Assembly: GCA_963825585.1 (NCBI GenBank)
Contig: CAWGTX010000006.1
Coordinates: forward strand, 372,001-436,000
Reading direction: 5' to 3'
Origin: JAOUGY01 sp963825585
GTDB lineage: Bacteria > Actinomycetota > Acidimicrobiia > Spongiisociales > ZC4RG35
Length of the DNA: 64,000 bases
The notes under the pieces are model-generated. The model was not told the origin of the DNA and searched no databases. It saw nothing but the letters and a program-made list of their open reading frames with translations. The position numbers were made by a program, and so were the translations under genes. How positions within the stretch are numbered: the first letter of the stretch is position 1; every line of letters begins with the position of its first letter. Shown piece after piece: positions 8,215 through 16,615 of the stretch.

Positions 8215-9396
8215 TCAGCGGGCCCATCGGGCGAGCACGGCGACCCCGGGGAGTTCCTTGCCTTCCAACATCTCGAGACCGGCTCCGCCCCCGGTGGACA
8301 GGTGCGACACCTGATCCTCGTAGCCGAGCAGGCGAAGGGCTGCGGCGGAGTCCCCGCCACCGACCGCGGTGAAGGCCTCGGTTTCACCCATGACCCTGGC
8401 CACCGTTTCGGTGCCGGCCCGGAAGGCGTCCCACTCGAAGACACCCATGGGGCCGTTCCAGAACACGGTGCGTGCCTCGAGGATGATCCGTGAGAAGCGT
8501 TCGGCGGTGTCGGGACCGATGTCGAGGCCCATCCAGCCCTCGGGAATCGAATCGACGGTCACCGCCCGGTGCTCGGCGACCTCGGCGAACCGGGCGGCGG
8601 CAACGAGATCGGTGGGAAGGACGATCTTCGACCCGTGGTCGGAGGCGAGCAGCTCTCCGACCTTGGTCACCATGTCCTCCTCCACGAGGCTGGCGCCCAC
8701 GTCCACGCCTTGGGCGGCGAGCAGTGTGAAACACATGCCTCCACCGATGAGCATGGAGTCGACCCTCGGCAGCAGGTTCTCGATGACGGCGAGCTTGTCG
8801 GAGACCTTGGCGCCACCCAGGATCACCACGTAGGGCCGTTCCGGTTCACCCAGGAATGTTCCGAGAGAAACGACTTCGGCGGCGAGCAACGGGCCGGCCA
8901 CGGAGCGGACCCGCTCTGCGACGCCGACAGTCGAGGCGTGGGCGCGGTGCACCGAGCCGAAGGCATCCTGGACGAACAGATCGCACAGGGCCGCCAACCC
9001 GTCGGACAGACCTTCGTCGTTCTTGGTTTCCCCCGCTTCGAAGCGGGTGTTTTCGAGCATCAGTACCGATCCCGGCTCGGCGGCCGCAGCCGCCGCCTCC
9101 ACCTCGGCGCCGACCACACCATCGAGTTGGGTCACGGGAAATCCACCCAACTCCGACATCCGAGCCGAGATCGGGGCCATCGAGAAGGCTGGATCGACAC
9201 CCTTGGGTCGTCCGAGGTGACTGCAGACCACCACGGTCGCTCCCGCCGAACGCAACCGCTCGATCGTGGGGAGGGCGGCCCTGATCCGGAAGTCGTCGGT
9301 GATGGTGGTGCCGTCGAGGGGGACGTTGAGATCGGAGCGGACGAGGACCCGCATCCCGGCGGGGTCGACCTCGTCGAGGGTGAGGAAATCGGTCAT
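8215..9396 (-). CDS. pgk: Phosphoglycerate kinase
   Basis: This 393-residue glycolytic kinase makes ATP from 1,3-bisphosphoglycerate. The N-terminal substrate motif RSDLNVPLDG, the hinge region GGAKVSDKLAVIENLL and the C-terminal nucleotide loop GGGDSAAAL are all present. It is the first glycolytic gene of the operon and begins only 42 bp after the yvcK stop. In many actinobacteria whiA and gap lie between these two genes; here neither is present. Confidence 0.97.
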   Translation of the reverse strand: MTDFLTLDEVDPAGMRVLVRSDLNVPLDGTTITDDFRIRAALPTIERLRSAGATVVVCSHLGRPKGVDPAFSMAPISARMSELGGFPVTQLDGVVGAEVEAAAAAAEPGSVLMLENTRFEAGETKNDEGLSDGLAALCDLFVQDAFGSVHRAHASTVGVAERVRSVAGPLLAAEVVSLGTFLGEPERPYVVILGGAKVSDKLAVIENLLPRVDSMLIGGGMCFTLLAAQGVDVGASLVEEDMVTKVGELLASDHGSKIVLPTDLVAAARFAEVAEHRAVTVDSIPEGWMGLDIGPDTAERFSRIILEARTVFWNGPMGVFEWDAFRAGTETVARVMGETEAFTAVGGGDSAAALRLLGYEDQVSHLSTGGGAGLEMLEGKELPGVAVLARWAR

Positions 9397-9438
9397 CGGC
9401 CCTTCTCCTGGTGCTCGTCGTATCGGACTGTCCGAATG

Positions 9439-10443
9439 TCAGATGAGGGTGGCCAGGACCGAACACAGCTTGGCAGGGTCGTGCATGGCCCGTGCTGCCG
9501 CCTCGTCGGCGACGTCCGCCCGAATCACCGTCCAGCCGTAGCCGGCCGCATCGGCGTCGTCGATGGTCACCGCCTCGAGCGGTGGCGACACGGGTGTCCG
9601 CCCCTCGTGCACGACGATACCACCGGCGCGTTGGAGGCCCCCCACCCGGTGGAATGCCTCGAGGTGTGATGCACCGTCGAGGCCGAGCGTTTCACCGTCC
9701 TCGGTGACCATGTTGAGCACCACCACCAGCGGTGCGGGTGATTCGTTGACCGCCTCAGCGATTCCGGGGACGGCGAGGGCGGCCAGCACCGACGTGTACA
9801 GGCTTCCCGGACCGAGCACGATCTGATCGGCCTCCCGGATGGCGGCGAGCGCGTCAGGGTGGGCCACGACGCCGTCGGGGCCGATCTCGAGCCGATCGAT
9901 CCTGCCCCGACCGGCGGCGATGTTCACCTGGCCCTCGACGAGTCGTCCCTCGACCATGGCAGCGAGTGTCACCGCGCCCCCGGCGGCGGGGACCACTTTC
10001 CCCATCGCACCGAGCAGTCCACCCGCCCACAACACCGCCGACGCGAAGTCGCCGGCCAGATCGGTGAGGGCGGCGATGATGAGATTTCCGAGCGAATGAC
10101 CGGCGATGTCGACGGGGTCCGATGGGTCGGCCGAACCGACGTCGGTTCGGAACCGGTACGAGAACAGCTCCGACCACACCGAAACGTCAGGTGTGAGTGC
10201 CAGCAGGCAGCGTCGGATGTCGCCCGGAGCGGGAATGCCCAGTCCGGTTGTGAGTCGGCCCGACGAGCCACCGTCATCGGCCACCGACACGATGGCAGTG
10301 GTGTCGATGGCATACCCCCGGATGGCGGTGAGGGCAGCGGCCAGGCCGTGCCCTCCCCCGATGGCCACCACGTGACGCCCGCTCACATCGTCCTCGAATT
10401 CGGCCAGCTCGAGTTCGAGCGGGGTCGGGACTTCGATCGTCAC
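9439..10443 (-). CDS. yvcK: YvcK/CofD-like protein (gluconeogenesis factor)
   Basis: This 334-residue protein of the YvcK/CofD-like family has GGGHGLAAAL near the N-terminus, ADDGGSSGRL, GDIRRCL and LGPGSLYTSVLA, the nucleotide-sugar and substrate loops of the family. YvcK binds UDP-GlcNAc in Bacillus and affects carbon partitioning and wall synthesis. The GTG start at 10443 overlaps the rapZ stop as GTGA, implying coupling; the longer open frame upstream only reads through rapZ. Confidence 0.92.
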   Translation of the reverse strand: MTIEVPTPLELELAEFEDDVSGRHVVAIGGGHGLAAALTAIRGYAIDTTAIVSVADDGGSSGRLTTGLGIPAPGDIRRCLLALTPDVSVWSELFSYRFRTDVGSADPSDPVDIAGHSLGNLIIAALTDLAGDFASAVLWAGGLLGAMGKVVPAAGGAVTLAAMVEGRLVEGQVNIAAGRGRIDRLEIGPDGVVAHPDALAAIREADQIVLGPGSLYTSVLAALAVPGIAEAVNESPAPLVVVLNMVTEDGETLGLDGASHLEAFHRVGGLQRAGGIVVHEGRTPVSPPLEAVTIDDADAAGYGWTVIRADVADEAAARAMHDPAKLCSVLATLI

Positions 10444-11318
10444 CGCCCTGAGTCCCGGTGTCGAACGACCGCATCGATGTCTTCCGATGCCAGCCACTCC
10501 CCCAGCTTCTCGGACAGCGCCACCGAGCGGTGGTGGCCGCCGGTGCATCCGATGGCGATGGACAGATACGACTTGCCTTCCGCCTGGAAACGGGGGATCA
10601 GGAACGACAACATGTCCTCGACGCGTTCCAGGAATCCGACGGCATCGTCGTGGGACATGACGTAGTCGGCCACTTCCTTGTCGGTGCCCCGGAACGGCCG
10701 GAGCTCCGGCACCCAATGCGGGTTCGGGAGGAACCGCACGTCGAAGAGGAGGTCGGTGTCGCGGGGGATGCCGTGTTTGAACCCGAAGGAAGTCACCGAC
10801 ACCCGCATGGGACGGTGAGCGCTTCCCTCCGAGAACTGGTCGGTCAGGCGGTCACGAAGCTGATGGACGTTCAGGTCGGTCGTGTCGATGACCACGTCTG
10901 CCAGATCACGCAGCTCGGCGAGGAGACTGCGTTCGGTCTCGATGGCGTCGGCGAGGTTGCCCTTGCGCAGCGGGTGAGGACGACGGTTCTCCTCGTAGCG
11001 GCGGATGATGGCGGCGTCCTCGGCATCGAGGAACAAAACCCGGCTGGTGATGCCCTGCCGGTCGAGCTCGTCGATCCCGTGGCGGATCGCATCGATGGGG
11101 AGACCACCACGTGAGTCGATGACCATCGCCAGCTTGCGTCTGCCTTCCGCCACCTGGTGATGATCCACCACGGCTGCCATCAGCTGGGGCGGCAGGTTGT
11201 CGATGACGGTGTATTCGAGATCCTCGAGCACGTCGGCCGCCGTCGAGCGACCTGCACCGGACATACCGGTCACAACCAACACCTGCGGACGTTCGGCCTG
11301 GGACAGTTCAACCTCCAT
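10440..11318 (-). CDS. rapZ: RapZ/YvcJ-family nucleotide-binding protein
   Basis: This 292-residue P-loop protein has Walker A GMSGAGRST (18-26). The RapZ-type C-terminal domain contains FGFKHGIPRDTDLLFDVRFL and GCTGGHHRSV. RapZ binds a small RNA in E. coli; in Gram-positives the role is less clear. The ATG at 11318 overlaps the uvrC 3' end by 11 bp and the stop overlaps the yvcK GTG. This uvrC-rapZ-yvcK order is conserved in actinobacteria. Confidence 0.95.
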   Translation of the reverse strand: MEVELSQAERPQVLVVTGMSGAGRSTAADVLEDLEYTVIDNLPPQLMAAVVDHHQVAEGRRKLAMVIDSRGGLPIDAIRHGIDELDRQGITSRVLFLDAEDAAIIRRYEENRRPHPLRKGNLADAIETERSLLAELRDLADVVIDTTDLNVHQLRDRLTDQFSEGSAHRPMRVSVTSFGFKHGIPRDTDLLFDVRFLPNPHWVPELRPFRGTDKEVADYVMSHDDAVGFLERVEDMLSFLIPRFQAEGKSYLSIAIGCTGGHHRSVALSEKLGEWLASEDIDAVVRHRDSGR

Positions 11319-13134
11319 GGAGAGCAGCGTAGAGATCCTCGGCGACAGATTCGGGAACAACTTCGCCCAGTTCGGCCACCGTTGCCTCCCGCATGGCCTT
11401 GAGCGAGCCGAACCGGCGCAACAGCACCCTCTTGCGGGCAGGTCCGATACCGGCCACGTCGTCGAGCACCGAGTCCACCATCTTCTTGGAGCGGAGATTG
11501 CGGTGATAGGTGATGGCGAAGCGGTGCGCCTCGTCACGGATCTGCTGGAGCAGGTAGAGCGCCTCGGCATCGCGGGGAATCCGGATCGGTTCGGGCTGTC
11601 CCGGCAGGTAGACCTCCTCGAACCGCTTCGCCAGCCCGATGACGGGAATGTCCAGGTCGAGTTCGTCGAGCACCTTCACCGCTCTTCCCAGCTGCCCGGG
11701 ACCACCGTCGATCACCACCAGCGACGGCGGGTAACTGAACTTGCCCTGCTCCCCGGGTGCCTTGCGGGTCTCGCGGAGGTAGGCGGTGAACCGGCGGCGG
11801 ATGGTCTCCTCCATGGAGGCGAAGTCGTCCTGGCCGTCGACCGTGCGGATCTTGAAGCGCCGGTACTCGTTTCGTTTGGGCAACCCGTCCTCCATCACCA
11901 CCATCGAGGACACGGTGTTGGTGCCTTGCAGGGTCGAGATGTCGTAGCACTCGATCCGGAGCAGGGCCTCGGGAAGGTCGAGCGCCTCCTGCAGGCTTCG
12001 CAGCGCCCGGGCTCGTGCATTGTGGTCGGAGCTGCGTCGCAGCCGGTGGCGGGCGAACGCCTCGCGAGCGTTGGTGGCGGTGGTTTCGATCAGGCGGCGT
12101 TTCGATCCGCGTTGGGGTACTGCGACCACCACCGCGCTCCCCCGGCGGTCCGACAACCAGATCTGGACCAGCTCGGCATCGGTCGGGTCGATCGACACGT
12201 ACACCCGGCGTGGAGGCTCCCGGTCGGCGTAGAGGTCCCGGAGCACGCCCTCCATGACCCCGGCGTCGTCGACGTCCTCCACCCGGTCCACGATCGAGCC
12301 GAGGCGTCCGATCACCCGCCCCTTGCGAACGAACAGCACCTGAACCGACGCCTCCAGATCGTCGGAGTGCAGGGCGACGAGGTCGAAGTCCTCGGGTTTG
12401 TCGGTGACCACCTCCTGGCGCTCCACCGCCTTGCGCAGGTCTTCGATCCGGTCGCGGTATCGGGCGGCCAGCTCGTACTCTCGGGATTCGGCCGCATCCC
12501 ACATCTGCGACTGGAGCAGGGCGACGACGTCGTCGGTGTCTCCCCTCAGGAACCCGGCCAGTCCCTCGACGACCTTCGTGTAGGTCTCCTGGTCGACCTC
12601 TCCCACACAGGGGCCGGTGCACTTTTCGATGTGGAACAGCAGACATGGGCGGCCTTGCGCCTGCTGGCGTCGAAACACGCCGTCGGAGCAGGTGCGCACC
12701 GGGAAGGTGCGCAACACGAGGTCGAGCGTCTTGCGGATGGCGTAGGTGTGGGCGTAGGGCCCGAAGTACTCGGTTCCCTTCTTCTTGGCGCCACGCACCA
12801 CCCGGGCCCGGGGCCACTCGTCGGAGCGGGTGATCGCCAGATACGGGTAGCTCTTGTCGTCCTTCAGCTTGATGTTGAAGCGCGGCCGGTGCTGTTTGAT
12901 CAGCGAGTACTCGAGCATGAGGGCCTCGACCTCGGACCCGGCGATGATCCACTCGACCGTTTCGGCGGTGTCGACCATCTGCTCGGTGCGAGGATGCAGG
13001 TCCTTGGTGAAGTACGAGGTCACCCGCTTGCGCAGCGACTTCGCCTTGCCCACGTACACCACCCGGTTGTGCCGGTCCCGGAACAGGTAGGCGCCGGGGG
13101 CGTCTGGGATCTCGGAGGTGGGTGGTCGCTGCAC
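11308..13134 (-). CDS. uvrC: Excinuclease ABC subunit C
   Basis: This 608-residue dual-incision nuclease of nucleotide excision repair starts at GTG. The N-terminal GIY-YIG domain runs over about 10-90 (PGAYLFRD, VVYVGKAKSLRKRV). A Cys cluster CSDGVFRRQQAQGRPCLLF lies near 150-170, a UVR motif for UvrB contact near 205-235, an RNase H-like endonuclease half (VIDGGPGQL) follows, and the C-terminal helix-hairpin-helix is VAGIGPARKRVLL. The length is normal. Confidence 0.97.
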   Translation of the reverse strand: MQRPPTSEIPDAPGAYLFRDRHNRVVYVGKAKSLRKRVTSYFTKDLHPRTEQMVDTAETVEWIIAGSEVEALMLEYSLIKQHRPRFNIKLKDDKSYPYLAITRSDEWPRARVVRGAKKKGTEYFGPYAHTYAIRKTLDLVLRTFPVRTCSDGVFRRQQAQGRPCLLFHIEKCTGPCVGEVDQETYTKVVEGLAGFLRGDTDDVVALLQSQMWDAAESREYELAARYRDRIEDLRKAVERQEVVTDKPEDFDLVALHSDDLEASVQVLFVRKGRVIGRLGSIVDRVEDVDDAGVMEGVLRDLYADREPPRRVYVSIDPTDAELVQIWLSDRRGSAVVVAVPQRGSKRRLIETTATNAREAFARHRLRRSSDHNARARALRSLQEALDLPEALLRIECYDISTLQGTNTVSSMVVMEDGLPKRNEYRRFKIRTVDGQDDFASMEETIRRRFTAYLRETRKAPGEQGKFSYPPSLVVIDGGPGQLGRAVKVLDELDLDIPVIGLAKRFEEVYLPGQPEPIRIPRDAEALYLLQQIRDEAHRFAITYHRNLRSKKMVDSVLDDVAGIGPARKRVLLRRFGSLKAMREATVAELGEVVPESVAEDLYAALHGG

Positions 13135-13185
13135 GTGCTGAGGGTATCGGGATCGCGAGGTTGGCCGAACACGTTCGCTGCTACC

Positions 13186-14523
13186 TCAATAGGCGGCCAA
13201 CCAGGCGGTCTGGCAGCGGGGAGGGTCCTGCGTGTCGACTGAACGGAAGAGCCCGAACTTCTCGACGATTACTGGGAGACGCTCCCCCAGTTCGGCTCCG
13301 GTACCCGTGACCGTCCGGCCGTCCACGGTGTAGGTCACGTGGCGTCGGGATGGTCGGCGAGGCGATCCAGCACGTTGCGTTCCGGGACCAGGTACCCGCG
13401 CCCGACATAGGCCGCCAGTCCCGGCTCGGAGGTCTCCACGATGGTCACCAGGGGCACGTCGATGAGGTCGGCGGTACGGCGAACCAGCCAGTGGTTGGTT
13501 TCGCCGTCGGCGGTGTGGAGGTTGGCGTACATGTTGAAGCCGTAGCCGGTCTTCAGTCCCAGATACGGCGTGAGACCGTTGAACGCCACCAGAGCCACCA
13601 GGGCCAAGCCAACCGCTACCGGCCGAACGGAACGAAAGGGTGTGCTGCTGGACCCTCGGCATACGTATCACGGCCAGCACCAGCGCCACACCGACCGGGA
13701 TCCAAACCAGGAAGGTCCCGGTTCGCACCGTCCAAACAGCGAGGGCGCGATCGGGTGTCACCGCCGCCACGGTGAGCAGGACGGAGGCCGCGGCGCCGGC
13801 CACCAGGCTGGGTTGATGGTTGCGGAGGTTCCGCTCCCAACGGGCGCTGACCGAGTCGTCGATGAACAGCGTGAACAGCGCGAACAGAAGGGCGGTGAAG
13901 TCGAAGAAGTGCTGGCTGAGGTCGAGTGAGATCAGGAAGTGGAACGCGAACCCGAGCATGACGCCGTAGACGCGGGTGCGCTTGATCACGAGGAGGATCG
14001 GCACCGCCAGCTCGATGATCGTGGTGGCCGCTGCCAGGGCGACGGCACCCGCTCCCCCGCTCGGGACGAGCGGGAGTCCCCACGACGCCAGCGATTGGTT
14101 GGTGTAGAACAACCCGCACGACTGAACGGAGTCGAAAAAGCCATCGTTGAGCTTGGCGAAAGCGGCGAACGAGTAGAAGGCGAGCAGGATCCCCCGCCCT
14201 GTGGGAGCGAACCATGCCCACCATTCCCGCCGGAGCGATGTCGCCAGGATCGCGAGTGCGACGAACCCGGCGACGATCCAGTGGTTGCCGATGACGGGCG
14301 CTTCCAGGAATACTGTCGCGACGATCAGCAGCCCCATCGCCACCCGAACGATCGAGCTTTCGGGAGCCACGACGGCAAGCGAGGCCACCAGCCCGAGCGC
14401 CAGGATGGCGATCCCGAGACCGTCCAGCCCGAAGGGCGGGTTGCCGGCGATGTGGGCGACCGACGCCACTCCGAGCAACCGAATGAACCAGTTCGAGGCG
14501 TCTTTGTTCATCCCCCTTTCCAT
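13186..14523 (-). pseudogene. HTTM-like membrane protein, two frameshifts
   Basis: The first about 300 residues form a polytopic protein with NDGFFDSVQSCGLFY and FDFTALLFALF, resembling the HTTM (vitamin-K carboxylase-like) family. After FRS, near 13622, the reading shifts by one base to another frame with LTPYLGLKTGYGFNMYANLH, the usual HTTM C-terminal signature. It shifts back near 13340 to HVTYTVDGRTVTGTG and stops at 13186. The combined product would be about 445 residues. Both shifts are single-base, so this is recent decay or sequence error. The ATG at 14523 follows AGGA by 5 bp and lies 11 bp after the methyltransferase stop. Confidence 0.65.
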
Positions 14524-14534
14524 CGGAATCCTGT

Positions 14535-15302
14535 TCAGCGACCTGAGTTGATCCACCGGCAGCCGAGCAGCCTGGGGATGTGGCGTTGGTCGGCCAGCCA
14601 GGGCGTCCGGGCGACTTGTTCGTCGGTGATGCCCAGTTCGACCATCGCGTCGAGTGACCACCCTGCCTTGGCGGCTGTGGTCAGCAACTCCGACATCGTC
14701 CGGTGGTGGAACCTTATGACCCCCCGGCCGGCCGGCTCCTCGGTCCACCCCCGTCCGAAGTATGTGCCCGGCCTCCACAGTGTTTCGCCGTCCTCATCGT
14801 GGATCGGCGCAGATTCGGGGGCGGTGAAGATGGGGTGGTTCACCACGAGCGCCAGCACGCCCCCACTCTTGACGGCTCTCGCCGACGCCGAGAACAGGGT
14901 GACGTGGTCCTCCAGATGTTCGAGCACGAGGCAGACACAAGCGGCGTCCACCGAGTCAGAGCGCACAGGGTCGAGAGCCGGCAACGAAGCGCGGACGACA
15001 GGGCCGTGGTGGCGGGCACGCGCCAGCAGCGGTCGTTCGGTGTCGAGACCGACCGCAACGGCCCCCGCCTCGGTGATTGCGGCCATGACCCGGCCATCGC
15101 CACACCCGAGATCGAGGATGACCTGATTGGGACAGGGTTGGAGGAGGCGGATCATCAGCGGGGTGACCACCTCCCCGTAGGCAGGATCCTCGTTCACCTC
15201 ATCGAGCCACCATTCGGCGAGGCCATCCCAATCGGCGTTGGGTTTTCCTTGGGTCGACGGCACATCCGTACGATACGAGGCTTCGGGCCCGAGGAGCTGC
15301 AT
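14535..15302 (-). CDS. Class I SAM-dependent methyltransferase
   Basis: A Rossmann-fold methyltransferase of about 255 residues. Motif I is VILDLGCGDGRV, followed by an acidic residue in VGLDTERPL and the VLEHLEDHV region typical of Methyltransf_11. The substrate is unknown. The start is uncertain: an ATG at 15302 faces the plus-strand ATG at 15301, and a GTG at 15263 is an alternative that would leave room for promoters. It is followed by the HTTM-like gene with 11 bp spacing. A sugar or lipid methylation role is only suggested by context. Confidence 0.8.
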   Translation of the reverse strand: MQLLGPEASYRTDVPSTQGKPNADWDGLAEWWLDEVNEDPAYGEVVTPLMIRLLQPCPNQVILDLGCGDGRVMAAITEAGAVAVGLDTERPLLARARHHGPVVRASLPALDPVRSDSVDAACVCLVLEHLEDHVTLFSASARAVKSGGVLALVVNHPIFTAPESAPIHDEDGETLWRPGTYFGRGWTEEPAGRGVIRFHHRTMSELLTTAAKAGWSLDAMVELGITDEQVARTPWLADQRHIPRLLGCRWINSGR

Positions 15303-16615
15303 GGTGGCGATGTCCAGGTTGAGCAACATCCGAGACTTTGCGCGCCTGCTGGCTTTGGCGATGCTCCCATTCATGTGCGCTTCGACGGGTGCAGGTGGCG
15401 GGGTGGCCTGGTTGGCTGGGATCGCCGTGGTCCTGACGCGCTGGTCGCAGCCGACTCCACCGGCTGCCTGGCGACTGGCGGCGATCGCCGGTGTGGTGGC
15501 GGCCATGATCGGGCCTGTTTGGTTCCGGGGTACCCCCTACCACCTCGGCATGGTCCTGCTCGCCCTCCTCGGTGCGGCAATCGTGCTCGCTGGCACGCGC
15601 CTCACACCGAGACGAGCAGTACTGATTGCGGCCGGCGGCTCGCTTGCGGCCCTGGCGTTCTCGGTGGCCACAGACCCCGGTGGCTACCTCGATGTCGGGC
15701 TCATGCACCGTGCCGGTGCCAATGCGGTGCGAGCCGGACTCAGCCCGTGGAGCGGCCTCGAGGTCCCCAGCGGAGCCCCTGGAGCCGAGGGCAGCTTCAT
15801 AACCGGTGATCCGTACCCTCCGGTGACGCTGCTGTGGTATTCGATCGGCGACTGGATCTCGGGAGACCCGCGTGCAGGAGGGGCCGTTGGGTGGCTCGTC
15901 CTGGTTGCGGGCGCCCTCTTCCTTCGGGTGGCCGATCATCGGCCGGTCGTCGTGATGCTCACCTCTGGAGCACTGCCGCTGATGCTGTGGACGGGATGGA
16001 CCGAGTTGTTCACCGTTGCCGTGCTGGTGGCGGCAGTCAGTCTCTGGTCCCGAGCTGGACTGTCGTCGGTGCTGCTCGGTGTGGCGCTCGCCTCGAAGCA
16101 GTACATGATCGTCCTGGCACCGTTGGTGGCCGTGGTCGGAGACCAGCCCAGGAGGCTCCGTCGCCTGCTGCCGTTGGTCGTGGCGGCGTGCCTGGCATTG
16201 GCCGGTTTCGCGCTCGGTGAGGGGTACCTCGATGCAACCGTCGGAGTGTACGCAGAGTTCGATGCCCGGCCCGACTCGGCCTCGTTCTTCGGGTTCCTGT
16301 CGGTGCTCGGCCTCGGCGTCTCGCCACCGTTCTGGCTGGCACCGGTAGCCGGGTTGGCGTTCGCGGCTCTGGTTGCGATGAGGTGGCGTCCGATCACACT
16401 CGTGCAGCTCCTGGGGGGATCAGCGAGGACGCTCGCCGTGTTCTTCCTTCTCGGAACCCAGGCATTCTCCAACTACTGGTTCCTGGTGTGGTGCCGCGCT
16501 GCTCCTTGCTCTCGTCCTCCAGAACCCACCGACAGAGGCGCCCGACATCGCGTCGTCCGCCGGCCGGATACCAGGTACACCCGCGAGACCAGGTCAGGAG
16601 CGAACGTGGAAGTAG
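15301..16615 (+). pseudogene. GT87-like membrane glycosyltransferase, frameshifted near the 3' end
   Basis: This is a multi-helix membrane protein with ASKQYMIVLAPL and QAFSNYWFLVW, features I associate with GT-C/GT87 (DUF2029) mannosyltransferase-like proteins. After VWC, near 16494, an extra base shifts the frame. Restoring it gives ALLLALVLQNPPTEAP and a natural stop at 16613-16615. As written, the frame instead runs in frame into the downstream sulfatase gene, producing an artificial 1.1-kresidue fusion. A GAGGAG lies 4 bp before the ATG. Loss of the last about 38 residues probably spares the core. Confidence 0.6.

Noticed and set aside
13166..13177. CGAACACGTTCG palindrome upstream of uvrC as a LexA box
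   Set aside because: The half-sites are separated by 2 bases, but LexA boxes need 4, so it does not fit.
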